Shown: positions 26,320 through 36,967, counted from the stretch's first letter. The stretch: 64,000 nt of DNA from an uncultured Alphaproteobacteria bacterium (GCA_944392835.1 CALXYB010000006.1:23933-87932), one strand, 5' to 3'. Program-made: numbers and translations. The notes: a model not told the origin generated them from the letters alone.

Positions 26320-27349
26320 AGTCTTCGTTGATGGCTTCGGGTTCGTCATCACCTATCATTTCTGTGGTGAGATGTCCTGCGTCGGCGCGAATCTTATTTT
26401 CAATCTCTTCGGCAACGGCAGGGTTGTCTCTTAAGAAGAGCTTGGCATTCTCACGGCCTTGGCCGAGTTTTTCTCCCTTATAAGAGAACCAAGCACCGGC
26501 TTTTTCAACAATTCCGGCTTTAACACCGAGGTCAATCAGCTCACCTGTTTTGGAGATGCCTTCGCCATACATGATGTCAAAGTCAACGATTTTGAACGGA
26601 GGAGCAACTTTGTTCTTAACAATTTTGACTCTGGTTTGGCTACCGATAACATCTTCTTTATCCTTAATGGAGCCGATGCGGCGGATGTCCATGCGAACAG
26701 ATGCATAGAATTTCAGTGCATTACCGCCGGTTGTGGTCTCGGGATTGCCAAACATAACACCGATTTTCATACGGATTTGGTTGATGAAAATAATCAGTGT
26801 GTTTGAGCGAGAAACTGTGGAGGTCAATTTACGCAAAGCTTGGCTCATTAGTCTGGCTTGCAGGCCCATATGAGAATCGCCCATTTCGCCTTCAAGTTCG
26901 GCTTTGGGAACCAGCGCGGCAACAGAGTCTACGACCAGAACATCAATCGCGCCGGAGCGAACCAAGGTATCAGCAATTTCAAGAGCTTGTTCGCCGGCAT
27001 CAGGTTGAGAAATGAGCAGATTGTCAATGTCAACGCCGATTTTCTTGGCATAAGATGGGTCAAGAGCATGTTCGGCATCAATGAAAGCGCAAGTTCCGCC
27101 TTTTTTCTGGGATTGTGCAATGACGCTCAAAGCCAAAGTTGTTTTACCTGAGCTCTCAGGACCATAAATTTCAATAATACGGCCTTTGGGCAAGCCTCCG
27201 ATACCCAAGGCAATGTCTATGCCTAAGGAACCGGTTGAGATGGCTTCAATGTCTACATTCGGGTTTTGACCAAGGCGCATAATAGAGCCTTTGCCAAAAG
27301 CGCGTTCAATTTGGCTTAATGCCGCGTCTAGGGCTTTATCTTTTTCCAT
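26318..27349 (-). CDS. recA: Recombinase RecA
   Basis: A 343-residue RecA of normal length. Walker A is GPESSGKTT, followed by [10 protein letters not shown], the Walker B region [10 protein letters not shown], loop L1/L2 with [18 protein letters not shown] and [20 protein letters not shown], and an acidic C-terminal tail. It performs homologous strand exchange and triggers LexA autocleavage. A candidate SOS operator lies about 118 bases upstream. Confidence 0.98.
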   Translation of the reverse strand: MEKDKALDAALSQIERAFGKGSIMRLGQNPNVDIEAISTGSLGIDIALGIGGLPKGRIIEIYGPESSGKTTLALSVIAQSQKKGGTCAFIDAEHALDPSYAKKIGVDIDNLLISQPDAGEQALEIADTLVRSGAIDVLVVDSVAALVPKAELEGEMGDSHMGLQARLMSQALRKLTSTVSRSNTLIIFINQIRMKIGVMFGNPETTTGGNALKFYASVRMDIRRIGSIKDKEDVIGSQTRVKIVKNKVAPPFKIVDFDIMYGEGISKTGELIDLGVKAGIVEKAGAWFSYKGEKLGQGRENAKLFLRDNPAVAEEIENKIRADAGHLTTEMIGDDEPEAINED

Positions 27350-27466
27350 GTCGTCTCTCTTCCTGTAACGATTAGTTAATTTCTGATTCCTACTATCACT
27401 CTTATTCTTTTAAAAGACAATTTGAGCATTGCAGTTATCCCTTGGAAAATACAATGTACTACTTTT

Positions 27467-27483
27467 GTTCTTTTTGCAAGAAC
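27467..27483 (-). promoter_or_regulatory. Possible SOS-type operator upstream of recA
   Basis: The inverted repeat GTTCTTGCAAAAAGAAC is the only clear palindrome between yihY and recA. It carries GTTC and GAAC half-sites, but not with the GTTC(N7)GTTC direct-repeat spacing usual for alphaproteobacterial LexA, so the assignment is weak. It could instead belong to the end of the yihY transcript. Confidence 0.25.
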
Positions 27484-27509
27484 TTTTTTTGACTTTAGTA
27501 AAAATAATT

Positions 27510-28412
27510 TTATTTGCGTTTTTCGGGCTTGCCGGCGATGATGATTTTTTTAAGAGAGCGCTTGTCAAGCTGTTGATATTCCTCTAAAGCAGCGGTAACG
27601 ACAGCGCCGAAAATGACCACAGCCCAAGCCAGATACATCCAGATAAGAAAGACGGGTAGGGTAGCTAAAGCGCCGTACAAGGTTTTGTAAGTTGCGGCTT
27701 TTATCATGAAATAGGCGAATCCTTTGCGGAGAAAGGCAAACATAATAACGGCAACCAGAGAACCGACGAAAGCGTTGCCGATTTTGATTTTTTTGTTGGG
27801 AACCAAAACATATACCAAGACCAACAAAAGCATTGTTATCATTGACGGGATGAGCTTGCTTATGAGAATCTCTGTTGCGGCTATGTCTTGCGGCATAAAT
27901 TTTTGCAGGGTAAACAAGTATCCGCGCATGGAGAAGGCTGTGCCTAAAAGCAGGGGGCCTAAGGTGATGACCGTCCAATAAAGCGTAATCTTTGTTGTCA
28001 AGCGGCGCGGACGTGTTACTTTAAATATGAAATTCAGACTGTTTTCAATAGTGGAGAGCATCAAAATGGCCGTGATGGCAATACTGACAACGCCGATGGT
28101 GGTCAGTTGCGCTGAGGCGTCAATGAATTCTATCAGATATTGGCTGACCTCTTGTTCAATCGTTGGAACAAAGTTGCGCAGCAAAAAGTCTTGGATTTGT
28201 TCTTTGACACTATCAAAAACAGGAAAAGCGGAGAAAACAGATAAGCCGATGGCAAAAAGCGGAACAATGGCGATAAGCGAAGTATAGCTTAGAGAGGCGG
28301 CGACGCGAAAAATTGTGTCGTTTTGGGCGCGGCGGCCTAAGAAAAACAAAAATTCTCTAATGGTTTCCGTGTGTTTGCGCAGTTTGCTTTTAAGTTCGGT
28401 TTTCCAATACAT
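27510..28412 (-). CDS. YihY/BrkB-family inner-membrane protein
   Basis: A 300-residue protein with about six membrane helices and the YihY/BrkB signature: AASLSYTSLIAIVPLFA in the first helix, STIENSLNFIFKV, and LPVFLIWMYLAWAVVIFGA near the end. The family was once wrongly named ribonuclease BN; its function is unknown, perhaps transport. It lies upstream of recA on the same strand and is divergent from fabI. Confidence 0.88.
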   Translation of the reverse strand: MYWKTELKSKLRKHTETIREFLFFLGRRAQNDTIFRVAASLSYTSLIAIVPLFAIGLSVFSAFPVFDSVKEQIQDFLLRNFVPTIEQEVSQYLIEFIDASAQLTTIGVVSIAITAILMLSTIENSLNFIFKVTRPRRLTTKITLYWTVITLGPLLLGTAFSMRGYLFTLQKFMPQDIAATEILISKLIPSMITMLLLVLVYVLVPNKKIKIGNAFVGSLVAVIMFAFLRKGFAYFMIKAATYKTLYGALATLPVFLIWMYLAWAVVIFGAVVTAALEEYQQLDKRSLKKIIIAGKPEKRK

Positions 28413-28522
28413 ACTGATTACCTGAAAAAAAATGTTTACAAAGAATGTTTAATCTAATAAAACGTCTATCAGAATTTGATTTTAATATATTTAATTTTTT
28501 TAATAAAGCAAAGGAAAATATT

Positions 28523-29353
28523 ATGACAGGGACTACACCATTGATGGCCGGTAAAAAAGGTTTGATTATGGGCTTGGCTAATGATAAGTCCATTGCTTGG
28601 GGTATTGCTCAGGCTTTGGATGCTCAAGGCGCTCAAATTGCTTTCTCTTACCAGAATGAGGCTTTGGAAAAAAGAGTTAAGCCGCTTTCGGAAACTCTCC
28701 ACTTTGAGCCGACTCTGATTAAGTGTGATGTTACCGACTCTGCCAGTGTGGAAGCTTGTTTTAAAGAGTTGGGCGAAAAATGGGGCAAAATTGATTTCGT
28801 GGTTCATGCTATTGCTTTTTCTGATAAAAACGAGCTCAAAGGCCGGACGATTGATACTACTTTGCAAAATTTCTTAAATACAATGCATATTTCTTGCTAT
28901 TCTTTCTTGGAAACATGCCGTTGCGCTGCTCCGATTTTGAATGATGGCGCAGGTATTGTTACCTTGACTTATTTGGGCGGCGAGAGAACTTTGCCAAATT
29001 ATAATATTATGGGTGTGGCTAAAGCCGCTTTGGATGCCGCTGTTCGCTATGCTGCTGTTGACCTCGGTGTTCAGAATGTTCGCGTTAATGCTATTTCTGC
29101 CGGTCCGATTAAGACTTTGGCTGCTTCCGGTATCGGTGATTTCCGCAAGATTTTGCGTTGGAATGAGCTCAATGCTCCTTTGAAACGCAATGTTACGCAA
29201 GATGAAGTCGGTCGCGCCGCATTGGCTTTGTTATCTGATTTGGGAATGGGTATTACGGGCGAAGTTTTGCACGTTGATGCCGGTTACCATTCAATCGGTA
29301 TGGTAGCTTTGGACAAGGCTCATGAATCAGCTGAGGTTTTGGCTGAATTTTAA
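28523..29353 (+). CDS. fabI: Enoyl-[acyl-carrier-protein] reductase (NADH)
   Basis: A 276-residue short-chain dehydrogenase of the FabI type, started at ATG 28523 behind AAAGGAAA and not at an earlier in-frame ATG. It has the nucleotide block GLIMGLANDKSIAWGIAQAL, HAIAFSDKNELKG, and the catalytic YNIMGVAK (Y-x6-K). GPIKTLAASGI follows. It reduces trans-2-enoyl-ACP in the last step of each fatty-acid elongation cycle. It is monocistronic, with a terminator behind it. Confidence 0.96.
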   Translation: MTGTTPLMAGKKGLIMGLANDKSIAWGIAQALDAQGAQIAFSYQNEALEKRVKPLSETLHFEPTLIKCDVTDSASVEACFKELGEKWGKIDFVVHAIAFSDKNELKGRTIDTTLQNFLNTMHISCYSFLETCRCAAPILNDGAGIVTLTYLGGERTLPNYNIMGVAKAALDAAVRYAAVDLGVQNVRVNAISAGPIKTLAASGIGDFRKILRWNELNAPLKRNVTQDEVGRAALALLSDLGMGITGEVLHVDAGYHSIGMVALDKAHESAEVLAEF

Positions 29354-29382
29354 CTTGAGTTTTAAGTCATAATCTTTATATT

Positions 29383-29417
29383 AAAAGCCATTGGCCTTGT
29401 CGGCTGATGGCTTTTTT
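29383..29417 (+). terminator. Terminator of fabI
   Basis: AAAAGCCAT pairs with ATGGCTTTTTT, with an inner GGCC/GGCT stem. Confidence 0.85.
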
Positions 29418-29433
29418 ATGAAAGTATGAGAAA

Positions 29434-31248
29434 ATGAATCAGATTGAAACGCCTTTTCCGGCCTTGAAAACAAACAGAAAAAAAGCTTTGGCTACCAAAA
29501 TTTTGGTGAAATCGGTGGTCTATTCGTTTGCTCTGTTCGGTTTGTTGTTTATTGTTTTGCTTTTGTTTGTACTGAATATGCTCAGACAAGATGATTTTGT
29601 GGCGGCTGAAGTGCCGGATAAGACTATCTTAGTTGTGGATTTTAATGAAAATTATCCGGAAACGCGTAGTGATGATTTGTTTACGGAGTTTTCCGGTATT
29701 CCTTCTTTGTCTTTTTATGATTTGATTAAAGCTATTAATTTGGCTGCTTTAGACCCTAAAGTGAAGGCTTTTGTCGGCAATGTGAGTGTTTCGGGACTCG
29801 GTATGGCACAGATTGGGGATTTGCGCGAGGCAGTTAAGGTTTTTCGCAGTACCGGTAAAAAAGCTTATCTTTACTCAACGGGATTCGGCAGTTTTGGGCA
29901 GGGTATGCGCGAATATTATTTGGCAACGGCTTTTGATGAAATTTGGATGCAGCCGACAACAGAGGTCGGAATTACGGGGGTGAGCATTGAAGTTCCGTTT
30001 GTCAGAGGGCTGTTGGATAAATTTGGAATAAGGCCGGAGTTTTATGCCAGACATGAATATAAAAATGCGGCTGCGTCGCTTTTGAACAAGGAATTTAGCA
30101 AAGAATATCGGAGTGAGATGAAAAAGCTTGGCGGCGGTATCTTTGAAAAGATGGTTGAGGGTATGGCTGAAGCCAGGGGTATTAAAAAGTCTGAAATTGA
30201 AAAGGCTGTTGATGATGCTCCGATTACGGCAGAAAAAGCTTTGGATTTGAAATTGATTGATAAAATTGCCTACAAGCCCGATTTGATAGAGCAAGTGATG
30301 AATGATACTAATGCCGAAATGGTTAATGTGTTGGATTATGCACTTAGTATTAAAGAAGGCAAAAAAAATCGTCCGACAGTGGCTTTGATGGTTTTGGAGG
30401 GGATGATTACGGAAGGCGAGAGTGTGTCTAGCCCGTTGCAAGGCGAGGCGGTTGTCGGTGCTGATACAATTGCTCGGCAACTTGATGAGATTGCGCAAGA
30501 TGAAAATGTTAAGGCTTTGGTTTTGCGTGTTAATTCTCCCGGAGGAAGTTATACAGCCTCTAATGAGATTTGGTATGCCATTATGCGTCTAAAAAAGCAG
30601 AAAATGATTCCCGTGGTTGTATCTATGGGGGATTATGCCGCATCGGGCGGATATTTTGTGGCTTTGGCCGGAGATTATATTATTGCCGAACCTCTTACAA
30701 TTACCGGTTCAATCGGTGTCTTGGGTGGTAAGATGGTTTTGAGCGAGCTTTGGAAAAAGCTTGATATCAATTGGGGAGAGATAAAATTCGGTAAAAATGC
30801 CGGAATTTTGAGTTCTAACCACGTCTTTACACCGGCGGAAAAAGCCATATTTAATCGCTCTTTGGATAATATTTATAAAGATTTTATGGAAAAGACCGCA
30901 ACAATCAGGGATATTAACCCTAATGAGATGGATCGTTTGGCACGCGGCAGAGTTTGGTTGGGGCAAAACGCCGTTGATAACAAATTGGTAGATGCGTTGG
31001 GCGGAATTAATGCTGCTGTGGCAAAAGCCAAAGAATTGGGCGGAATTGAGCCGAAAACACGCTTTAACATCACTTATTATCCAAAACGCAGAAGTTTTCA
31101 GGAAAAGTTGGCTCAAATGCTCGGAAATGGTCCGAAAATTTCTGTTAATAAGGTTGTTAATGATTTTGGCTTTGAGGCCAATGATATTAATATGTTGAAA
31201 AGAATGAGGTATGAAACGGTGTTGCCGCCGTTTAAAATTGTTTATTAA
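29434..31248 (+). CDS. sppA: Signal peptide peptidase SppA, 67-kDa type
   Basis: A 604-residue protein with one N-terminal anchor helix (about 25-50) and two ClpP-like S49 domains. The general-base lysine is in ARHEYKNAAASL of the N-domain and the nucleophilic serine in DYAASGGYFVA of the C-domain, the split active site of the long SppA class. It degrades released signal peptides in the periplasm as a tetrameric dome. It precedes gatC by 12 bases. Confidence 0.93.
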   Translation: MNQIETPFPALKTNRKKALATKILVKSVVYSFALFGLLFIVLLLFVLNMLRQDDFVAAEVPDKTILVVDFNENYPETRSDDLFTEFSGIPSLSFYDLIKAINLAALDPKVKAFVGNVSVSGLGMAQIGDLREAVKVFRSTGKKAYLYSTGFGSFGQGMREYYLATAFDEIWMQPTTEVGITGVSIEVPFVRGLLDKFGIRPEFYARHEYKNAAASLLNKEFSKEYRSEMKKLGGGIFEKMVEGMAEARGIKKSEIEKAVDDAPITAEKALDLKLIDKIAYKPDLIEQVMNDTNAEMVNVLDYALSIKEGKKNRPTVALMVLEGMITEGESVSSPLQGEAVVGADTIARQLDEIAQDENVKALVLRVNSPGGSYTASNEIWYAIMRLKKQKMIPVVVSMGDYAASGGYFVALAGDYIIAEPLTITGSIGVLGGKMVLSELWKKLDINWGEIKFGKNAGILSSNHVFTPAEKAIFNRSLDNIYKDFMEKTATIRDINPNEMDRLARGRVWLGQNAVDNKLVDALGGINAAVAKAKELGGIEPKTRFNITYYPKRRSFQEKLAQMLGNGPKISVNKVVNDFGFEANDINMLKRMRYETVLPPFKIVY

Positions 31249-31260
31249 GAGGAAAAAAAT

Positions 31261-31548
31261 ATGGCTATTGATACTGAAACCGTGAAAAGGGTGGCTTTTT
31301 TGTCACGCCTGAGAGTGGACGAAGATAAAATTGTGGAAACTGAAGAAGAATTTAATAAAATCCTTAATTGGGTTGAACAACTGAATGAAGTTGACACAGA
31401 TAATGTGGAGCCGCTGGTTTCGGTTAACCAAACGAATTTGGAATGGCGTCAAGATGTGGTTAATGATGGTGAAAAAGCCGAAGAAGTGTTGAAAAATGCG
31501 CCAATGTCCGAGTTTGGATATTTTGTTGTGCCGAAGGTTGTGGAGTAG
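31261..31548 (+). CDS. gatC: Asp/Glu-tRNA amidotransferase subunit C
   Basis: A 95-residue protein with the GatC pattern: [38 protein letters not shown] and a final [15 protein letters not shown]. It staples GatA to GatB. The order gatC-gatA-gatB with gaps of 2-5 bases indicates one operon. Confidence 0.95.
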   Translation: MAIDTETVKRVAFLSRLRVDEDKIVETEEEFNKILNWVEQLNEVDTDNVEPLVSVNQTNLEWRQDVVNDGEKAEEVLKNAPMSEFGYFVVPKVVE

Positions 31549-31553
31549 GGAAG

Positions 31554-33008
31554 ATGACGGATTTAACAAAACTGACAATTGCTGAAGCCTTGAAGGGGCT
31601 TAAAGGTAAAGAATTTAGCTCTGTGGAGCTGACAAATGCTTATGTTGAGCAGATGCAAAGCCACCGCAACCTTAATGCTTATGTTTTGGAAACACCAGAG
31701 AAAGCCTTGGAACAAGCCAAAATCTCCGATGAAAAGTATAAGAACGGCACGAACGGAGCTTTGGAAGGTATTCCGCTTGGTGTTAAAGATTTGTTCTGCA
31801 CCAAGGGTATTCGCACCACGGCTTGCTCGCATATCTTAGATGGTTTTGTGCCGGAGTATGAATCAACGGTTACGCAAAAATTGTTAGATGCCGGAGCTTC
31901 TTTCTTGGGCAAGCTTAATATGGATGAGTTTGCTATGGGCGGAAGTAATGAGACAAGTTATTACGGACCGGTGGTTAACCCTTGGAGTAAAGATAAGTCC
32001 TTAGTTGCCGGAGGTTCTTCCGGAGGTTCGGCTGCGGCTGTTGCTGCCAATATTTGTGCGGCAGCTACGGGAACGGATACCGGCGGTTCTATTCGTCAAC
32101 CTTCAGCTTTTTGCGGTGTGACGGGAATTAAACCAACTTATGGTCGTTGTTCTCGCTATGGTATTATGGCTTTTGCTTCATCCTTAGACCAAGCAGGACC
32201 GATTGCTAAAGATGTTCGTGATTGTGCAATTTTGCTTAAGGCGATGTCCGGTTATGATAATAAAGATTCAACCTCAGCAAAAGTTGATGTGCCTGATTTT
32301 GAAAAATTCTTGGGACAAGATGTTAAGGGTATGAAAATCGGTATTCCGGCAGAATATAGACCGGAAGGACTAAACGCAGAAATTGCAGCTGTTTGGGATA
32401 AAGGTATTGAGATGCTCAAAGCACGCGGGGCCGAGATTGTTAATATATCTTTGCCACATACGAAGTATGCTTTGGCAACTTATTATATTATTGCTCCGGC
32501 GGAAGCTTCTTCAAATTTGGCTCGTTATGATGGTTTGCGTTATGGTTTGCGTGTGCCGGGTGAGCATTTGGATAATATGTACATCAACAGCCGTTCGGAA
32601 GGTTTTGGGCGGGAAGTTAAACGTCGTATTATGATTGGTACATATGTTTTGTCTGCCGGATATTATGACGCTTATTACCTGAAAGCACAGAAAGTTCGCC
32701 GCCTTATCCGTGATGACTTTATGAAGGCTTTTGAAAAATGTGACGTGATTTTGACGCCGACGGCACCAACGCCTGCTTTCCCGATTGGCGACAAGTCTAT
32801 GCAAGAGAATCCGATTAATATGTATTTGAACGATGTCTTTACGGTTTCAATAAGTTTGGCGGGGTTGCCGGCCATGAGCTTGCCTGCAGGTTTGTCTGCC
32901 GAAGGGTTGCCTTTGGGGTTGCAGGTTATCGGAAAAGCGTTTGACGAAGGTGCGGTTTTCAAAACAGCATCGGCCTTGGAAGAAGATATTAAGTTTGTGA
33001 GGAAGTAA
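31554..33008 (+). CDS. gatA: Asp/Glu-tRNA amidotransferase subunit A
   Basis: A 484-residue amidase-signature protein. The Ser-cisSer-Lys triad lies in [21 protein letters not shown] and [12 protein letters not shown]. It releases ammonia from glutamine and passes it to GatB. Its presence implies that Gln-tRNA, Asn-tRNA or both are made by transamidation in this organism. Confidence 0.97.
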   Translation: MTDLTKLTIAEALKGLKGKEFSSVELTNAYVEQMQSHRNLNAYVLETPEKALEQAKISDEKYKNGTNGALEGIPLGVKDLFCTKGIRTTACSHILDGFVPEYESTVTQKLLDAGASFLGKLNMDEFAMGGSNETSYYGPVVNPWSKDKSLVAGGSSGGSAAAVAANICAAATGTDTGGSIRQPSAFCGVTGIKPTYGRCSRYGIMAFASSLDQAGPIAKDVRDCAILLKAMSGYDNKDSTSAKVDVPDFEKFLGQDVKGMKIGIPAEYRPEGLNAEIAAVWDKGIEMLKARGAEIVNISLPHTKYALATYYIIAPAEASSNLARYDGLRYGLRVPGEHLDNMYINSRSEGFGREVKRRIMIGTYVLSAGYYDAYYLKAQKVRRLIRDDFMKAFEKCDVILTPTAPTPAFPIGDKSMQENPINMYLNDVFTVSISLAGLPAMSLPAGLSAEGLPLGLQVIGKAFDEGAVFKTASALEEDIKFVRK

Positions 33009-33010
33009 AA

Positions 33011-34468
33011 ATGGCTGGATATATTATTGAAACAAAAGAAAACAAATGGGAAGTTATCTGTGGTTTGGAAATCCATTGCCAGATTATTTCTAAGTCTAAG
33101 ATGTTCAGCGGTGCCTCCACGGTTTTCGGAGCTGATGCTAATGAGCATGTGTCCTTTGTTGATGCGGGAATGCCCGGAATGTTGCCGGTCTTGAACGAAA
33201 AATGTGTTCATCAGGCGGTTAAGACTGGTTTGGGATTAAACGCTAAAATCAACAAATATTCGCAATTTTCTCGCAAAAACTACTTTTATGCGGATTTGCC
33301 GCAGGGCTATCAGATTACGCAATTCCAATATCCGATTGTCGGTGAAGGAAAAGTTCTTATTAATCTGGAAGACGGAACAACCAAAGAAATTGGTATTGAG
33401 CGTATGCATATTGAGCAGGATGCCGGAAAGTCCATTCATGATATCGACCCGAAAAAGACCTTTATTGACTTGAACAGGGCAGGGGTCGGTTTGATGGAAA
33501 TTGTTACAAAGCCTGATTTTCGTTCTCCCGAAGAAGCCGGTGCCTTTTTGAGAAAACTACGCTCTATTGTTCGGTATTTGGAAACTTGTGACGGAAATAT
33601 GGATGAAGGCTCTATGCGTTGCGATGTTAATGTTTCGGTTCGCAAAGTCGGTGAGGAAGGCTATAGAACGCGTTGCGAGATGAAAAACGTTAACTCGGTT
33701 AAATTTGTGATGGCAGCCATTGAAAACGAGGCCAAACGTCATGTCGAAGTTTATGAAAACGGCGGAAAAATTGAGCAGGAGACGCGTCAGTTTGACCCAT
33801 TAACGGGACAAACAAAAGTTATGCGCAAGAAAGAGTTTGCCCATGATTATCGTTATTTCCCTGAGCCGGATTTACCGCCTTTGGTCTTGACCGACGAATA
33901 TATTGAGGATATTCGCAAAGAGATGGTTGAGCTTCCCGATGCTAAAAAAGCACGTTTTATCAAAGACATGGGCTTGACCCCTTATGATGCTGATATTTTG
34001 TGCGAAAACAAGGAAGTAGCCGCTTTCTTTGAAAAGGCAGCTCAGGGGAGTGATGGCAAAAAGGTAGCTAACTGGATTATGGGTGATTTCTTCGCAATGC
34101 TGAAAGCACGCCATCTGGAGCTTGAACAAAGCCCGATTAAGCCTGAGAATATCGGAAAACTGGTTAACCTGATTAACAGCAATGTTATTTCGGGAAATAT
34201 CGGTAAGGAAGTTTTCCAGATTATGGCCGAAACAGGTGAAGAGCCTGAAAAAATCGTTGAGGAAAGGGGACTTAAACAGGTTACGGATACCGGCGCAATT
34301 GAGGCTATTGTTGACCAAGTGATTGCGGATAATCCGGATAATGTTGCCGCATATAAGGCTGGTAAAACAGCATTGGCCGGATGGTTTGTCGGGCAGGTTA
34401 TGAAGGCCTCAAAAGGTAAGGCAAACCCAGGAATCGTTAACAAAATGATTGCTGAAAAGCTGAAGTAA
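33011..34468 (+). CDS. gatB: Asp/Glu-tRNA amidotransferase subunit B
   Basis: A 485-residue protein with the GatB cradle domain ([63 protein letters not shown]) and the C-terminal YqeY-like tail (about 410-485, [14 protein letters not shown] and [17 protein letters not shown]). It phosphorylates the misacylated Glu or Asp and accepts ammonia from GatA. A terminator hairpin follows its stop. Confidence 0.97.
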   Translation: MAGYIIETKENKWEVICGLEIHCQIISKSKMFSGASTVFGADANEHVSFVDAGMPGMLPVLNEKCVHQAVKTGLGLNAKINKYSQFSRKNYFYADLPQGYQITQFQYPIVGEGKVLINLEDGTTKEIGIERMHIEQDAGKSIHDIDPKKTFIDLNRAGVGLMEIVTKPDFRSPEEAGAFLRKLRSIVRYLETCDGNMDEGSMRCDVNVSVRKVGEEGYRTRCEMKNVNSVKFVMAAIENEAKRHVEVYENGGKIEQETRQFDPLTGQTKVMRKKEFAHDYRYFPEPDLPPLVLTDEYIEDIRKEMVELPDAKKARFIKDMGLTPYDADILCENKEVAAFFEKAAQGSDGKKVANWIMGDFFAMLKARHLELEQSPIKPENIGKLVNLINSNVISGNIGKEVFQIMAETGEEPEKIVEERGLKQVTDTGAIEAIVDQVIADNPDNVAAYKAGKTALAGWFVGQVMKASKGKANPGIVNKMIAEKLK

Positions 34469-34474
34469 TCTTCT

Positions 34475-34506
34475 TGGGGCGGCATTCCACCGCCCCAGAT
34501 TTTTCT
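34475..34506 (+). terminator. Terminator of gatCAB
   Basis: GGGGCGG pairs with CCGCCCC across CATTCCA, followed by a T-rich tract that runs into the next gene start. Confidence 0.8.
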
Positions 34507-34511
34507 TTGGA

Positions 34512-35084
34512 ATGAATATGGATTTTTTAGAGTTTTTGAAAAATTATCAAGCCTTTAATGAAGAGGAAGAAGTTGAGCGTAAGGAAATTGTACAATTTGT
34601 GCAAGCTTTCGGCGATAAATCTTACGATAGAGATAATTTGGTCGGGCATTTTTCTTCTTCGGCGTGGATTGTGAACAAAGATCGCAGTAAGGTTTTGATG
34701 ATTTATCATAATATGTATAAAACTTGGGCTTGGGTCGGCGGACATGCGGATGGAGACAAAGATTTGCTTCATGTGGCTTTGAAAGAGACGCAAGAAGAAA
34801 CAGGGTTAAAAAATGTTAAGCCGGTCTTTGATGTGCCAATAGATTTGAATATGATGGTGGTGCATAACCACTATAAACGCGGTGTTTTTGTGCCGCGGCA
34901 TTTGCACCCGAATGTGGTTTATTTGTTGGAAGCAGACGAAAATGAGCCAATCCGTATCAAGGAAGATGAAAATTCTGCCGTTGGTTGGCTTGCGTTTGAT
35001 GAGGTTAAAGACTATGTAACAAATGAGTACACCATAGTTTATTATCAACGCATTATGGAAAAAATAAGAAAATATAAGTGGTAG
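34512..35084 (+). CDS. Nudix hydrolase
   Basis: A 190-residue protein with a central Nudix fold (about 45-175). The Nudix box reads GGHADGDKDLLHVALKETQE then ETGL: the ETQEETGL half fits the metal-binding consensus, while the first Glu is Lys and the Arg is Lys. The family cleaves nucleoside diphosphates linked to another moiety; the substrate is unknown. ATG 34518 is a possible alternative start. It runs into the ZIP transporter gene with a 6-base gap. Confidence 0.85.
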   Translation: MNMDFLEFLKNYQAFNEEEEVERKEIVQFVQAFGDKSYDRDNLVGHFSSSAWIVNKDRSKVLMIYHNMYKTWAWVGGHADGDKDLLHVALKETQEETGLKNVKPVFDVPIDLNMMVVHNHYKRGVFVPRHLHPNVVYLLEADENEPIRIKEDENSAVGWLAFDEVKDYVTNEYTIVYYQRIMEKIRKYKW

Positions 35085-35090
35085 GTAAAA

Positions 35091-35864
35091 ATGAGCAGTG
35101 TTTTTATGCAAGGATTGTTGGCATCTTTAGTCGCCGGTTTGGTTACGGGCGTTGGCGGTTTTATGATATTTTTGAAGAAAAAATACACCCAAGACAATAT
35201 TAACTGTATGCTTAATATTGCAGCTGGGGTTATGTTGGCAGCTTCATTCTTTGGGCTCTTGGTGCCTTCCATGCATAAGATTACGACTTTTCATCCAGAT
35301 ATTCATATTGCCGGATTTTGGTTCTGTGGGGCTGTTTTTGTCGGTGTGGCTTTGGTTTGGCTGTTGAATGACCTTTTGCCGCATGAACATAATAATATGG
35401 GTTTGCATGGTTTGCATTTTACACTCAAAAAGGCTTGGCTCTTTATTATTGCCATCACACTTCACAAACTTCCCGAAGGTTTGGCTGTTGGTGTCGCTTA
35501 CAGTGCCGAGGACTTTATGAATCCGGATAGTTTGGTTATCGGTATTGCCGTACATAATATTCCTGAAGGTTTGACAATAGCCATTTCTTTGGTGGCGGCA
35601 AAATGTTCTAAACTCAAAGCGGCGACAACAGCATTGCTTATCGGTATGGTGCAGCCTTTGGGAGCGTTGCTTGGGTTGTTGACAATGGGTTTGAGTGATA
35701 AAATTGTGCCTTTGGGAATGGCAATGGCCGGCGGAACACTCTTGTTTGTGGTTATTAACGAAATTTTGCCCGAAACCTATGGTATTAAACAAACCGAAAA
35801 ATCTGCATTCGCGGTGTTTGCCGGTTTTATCTTTATGACATATATCAGTATGGTTATGGAATAA
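35091..35864 (+). CDS. ZIP-family metal transporter
   Basis: A 257-residue, eight-helix protein with the two ZIP metal-site motifs ITLHKLPEGLAVG (helix 4) and VHNIPEGLTIA (helix 5), and the short His-rich loop LLPHEHNNMGLHGLH before helix 4. It is similar to bacterial ZupT-like importers of Zn2+ and other divalent metals. It lies one base ahead of the next permease gene and is probably cotranscribed with it. Confidence 0.9.
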   Translation: MSSVFMQGLLASLVAGLVTGVGGFMIFLKKKYTQDNINCMLNIAAGVMLAASFFGLLVPSMHKITTFHPDIHIAGFWFCGAVFVGVALVWLLNDLLPHEHNNMGLHGLHFTLKKAWLFIIAITLHKLPEGLAVGVAYSAEDFMNPDSLVIGIAVHNIPEGLTIAISLVAAKCSKLKAATTALLIGMVQPLGALLGLLTMGLSDKIVPLGMAMAGGTLLFVVINEILPETYGIKQTEKSAFAVFAGFIFMTYISMVME

Positions 35865-35865
35865 G

Positions 35866-36747
35866 ATGTGGGTTCTGTTTACACTCTTAACCAGCTTTTT
35901 TAATGCGGCTTATTTTCTTCTTAATCAGAAAATGGCGATGAGTGCGGCTTTGTTTATGGTTTATCGCGGATGGGCTGTCTTCTTTATGCTTTTGCCATTT
36001 GTTTTTTTCTTTGAGCCGATTGAAAATTGGGAGTTTTATGCTTTGTGCGTGGTGCAGGGGGCTTTGGTGGCTTATGCTGACGGGCGCTTCTTTGCAACCT
36101 TGCGGCGCTTTGGCGCAGAAGTGGCGACTTCCTTGCAACCTTTTTCTATCGGAATAACTTTTGTTTTATGGCTCATTATTGCGCCGTCTACAATTTTTGT
36201 TTATTTGCAAAAGCCGATGGAGGCCTTGTTTATTGTTTTGGCCTTGGCGGGAATTGTTGTCTCCGTCAGGTTGTTTAACAAGAGCAAGGTTAGTATGCAG
36301 GCGCTGAAATTTGTGATTTCGGCTCTTGTGGTCGGGGCAATATGCGATATCGTCAACAAAAAAGCTATGAGCTACGGGCAGGGAGATGTTGTTTCGGCAA
36401 GTTATTTCTATGTTTTGCTGATTGCTTTGGTGGCCGGAGTTATCAATTTTATTGTTTATTTGCGTCAAGATGGAACGCTTAAACAAGCGGTTGCAAAGCA
36501 AAATCTTAAATATTTGCCTGTGTTTTTGCTTTTAATCGGTTGTAATGTCAGTAAAAATTTTGCGATGTATTATGCTTTTAATCCGTCTTATGTCGCGGCT
36601 TTGCTTTATATCTATATTTTGTGGATTGCAGGCTATAATTGGATAAGGGCAAAAATGGTGCCGGATATGGTTTATAATCGGATGAATGTTAAGGCGGCAG
36701 CTTTGCTGCTTTGTTCCGTTGTGGTTTTGATTTTGGCTGCTGATTAA
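35866..36747 (+). CDS. DMT-superfamily (EamA-like) permease
   Basis: A 293-residue protein with about ten membrane helices in two EamA-like halves (about 1-135 and 145-293), with the between-half helix SMQALKFVISALVVGAICDI. It is probably an exporter or importer of small metabolites; nothing points to the substrate. It is the last gene before tRNA-Ser(GCU). Confidence 0.75.
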   Translation: MWVLFTLLTSFFNAAYFLLNQKMAMSAALFMVYRGWAVFFMLLPFVFFFEPIENWEFYALCVVQGALVAYADGRFFATLRRFGAEVATSLQPFSIGITFVLWLIIAPSTIFVYLQKPMEALFIVLALAGIVVSVRLFNKSKVSMQALKFVISALVVGAICDIVNKKAMSYGQGDVVSASYFYVLLIALVAGVINFIVYLRQDGTLKQAVAKQNLKYLPVFLLLIGCNVSKNFAMYYAFNPSYVAALLYIYILWIAGYNWIRAKMVPDMVYNRMNVKAAALLLCSVVVLILAAD

Positions 36748-36775
36748 AAAATGTTGAGAATTATTATTTTTGCTA

Positions 36776-36804
36776 TTGACGTTGAGGGAAACATAATATA
36801 AATA
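36776..36804 (+). promoter_or_regulatory. Predicted promoter of tRNA-Ser(GCU)
   Basis: TTGACG (36776-36781), 17-base spacer, TAAATA (36799-36804), 19 bases before the mature tRNA. Confidence 0.55.
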
Positions 36805-36823
36805 TAACTCCGTTACCGAAATT

Positions 36824-36912
36824 GGAGAGTTGGCAGAGTGGTAATGCAGCGGATTGCTAATCCGTCATCCTGTTAAAGGGATGCACAGGTTCGAGTCCTG
36901 TACTCTCCGCCA
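36824..36912 (+). tRNA. tRNA-Ser (anticodon GCT)
   Basis: Acceptor GGAGAGT (36824-36830) pairs with ACTCTCC (36902-36908), then G and CCA. The anticodon stem GCGGA/TCCGT with loop TTGCTAA gives GCT; the variable arm (CATCCTGTTAAAGGGATG) and the T-arm (CAGG TTCGAGT CCTG) are clear. It borders the accessory region; tRNA-Ser genes are common integration targets. Confidence 0.95.
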
Positions 36913-36914
36913 TT

Positions 36915-36940
36915 AAAATCGTCGCAAGACGATTTTTTTT
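36915..36940 (+). terminator. Terminator of tRNA-Ser(GCU)
   Basis: AAAATCGTC pairs with GACGATTTT across GCAA, followed by a T-run. Only 28 bases remain to the next gene start. Confidence 0.85.
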
Positions 36941-36967
36941 TACTGTAAATTTTCTTAGGATTTAAGT

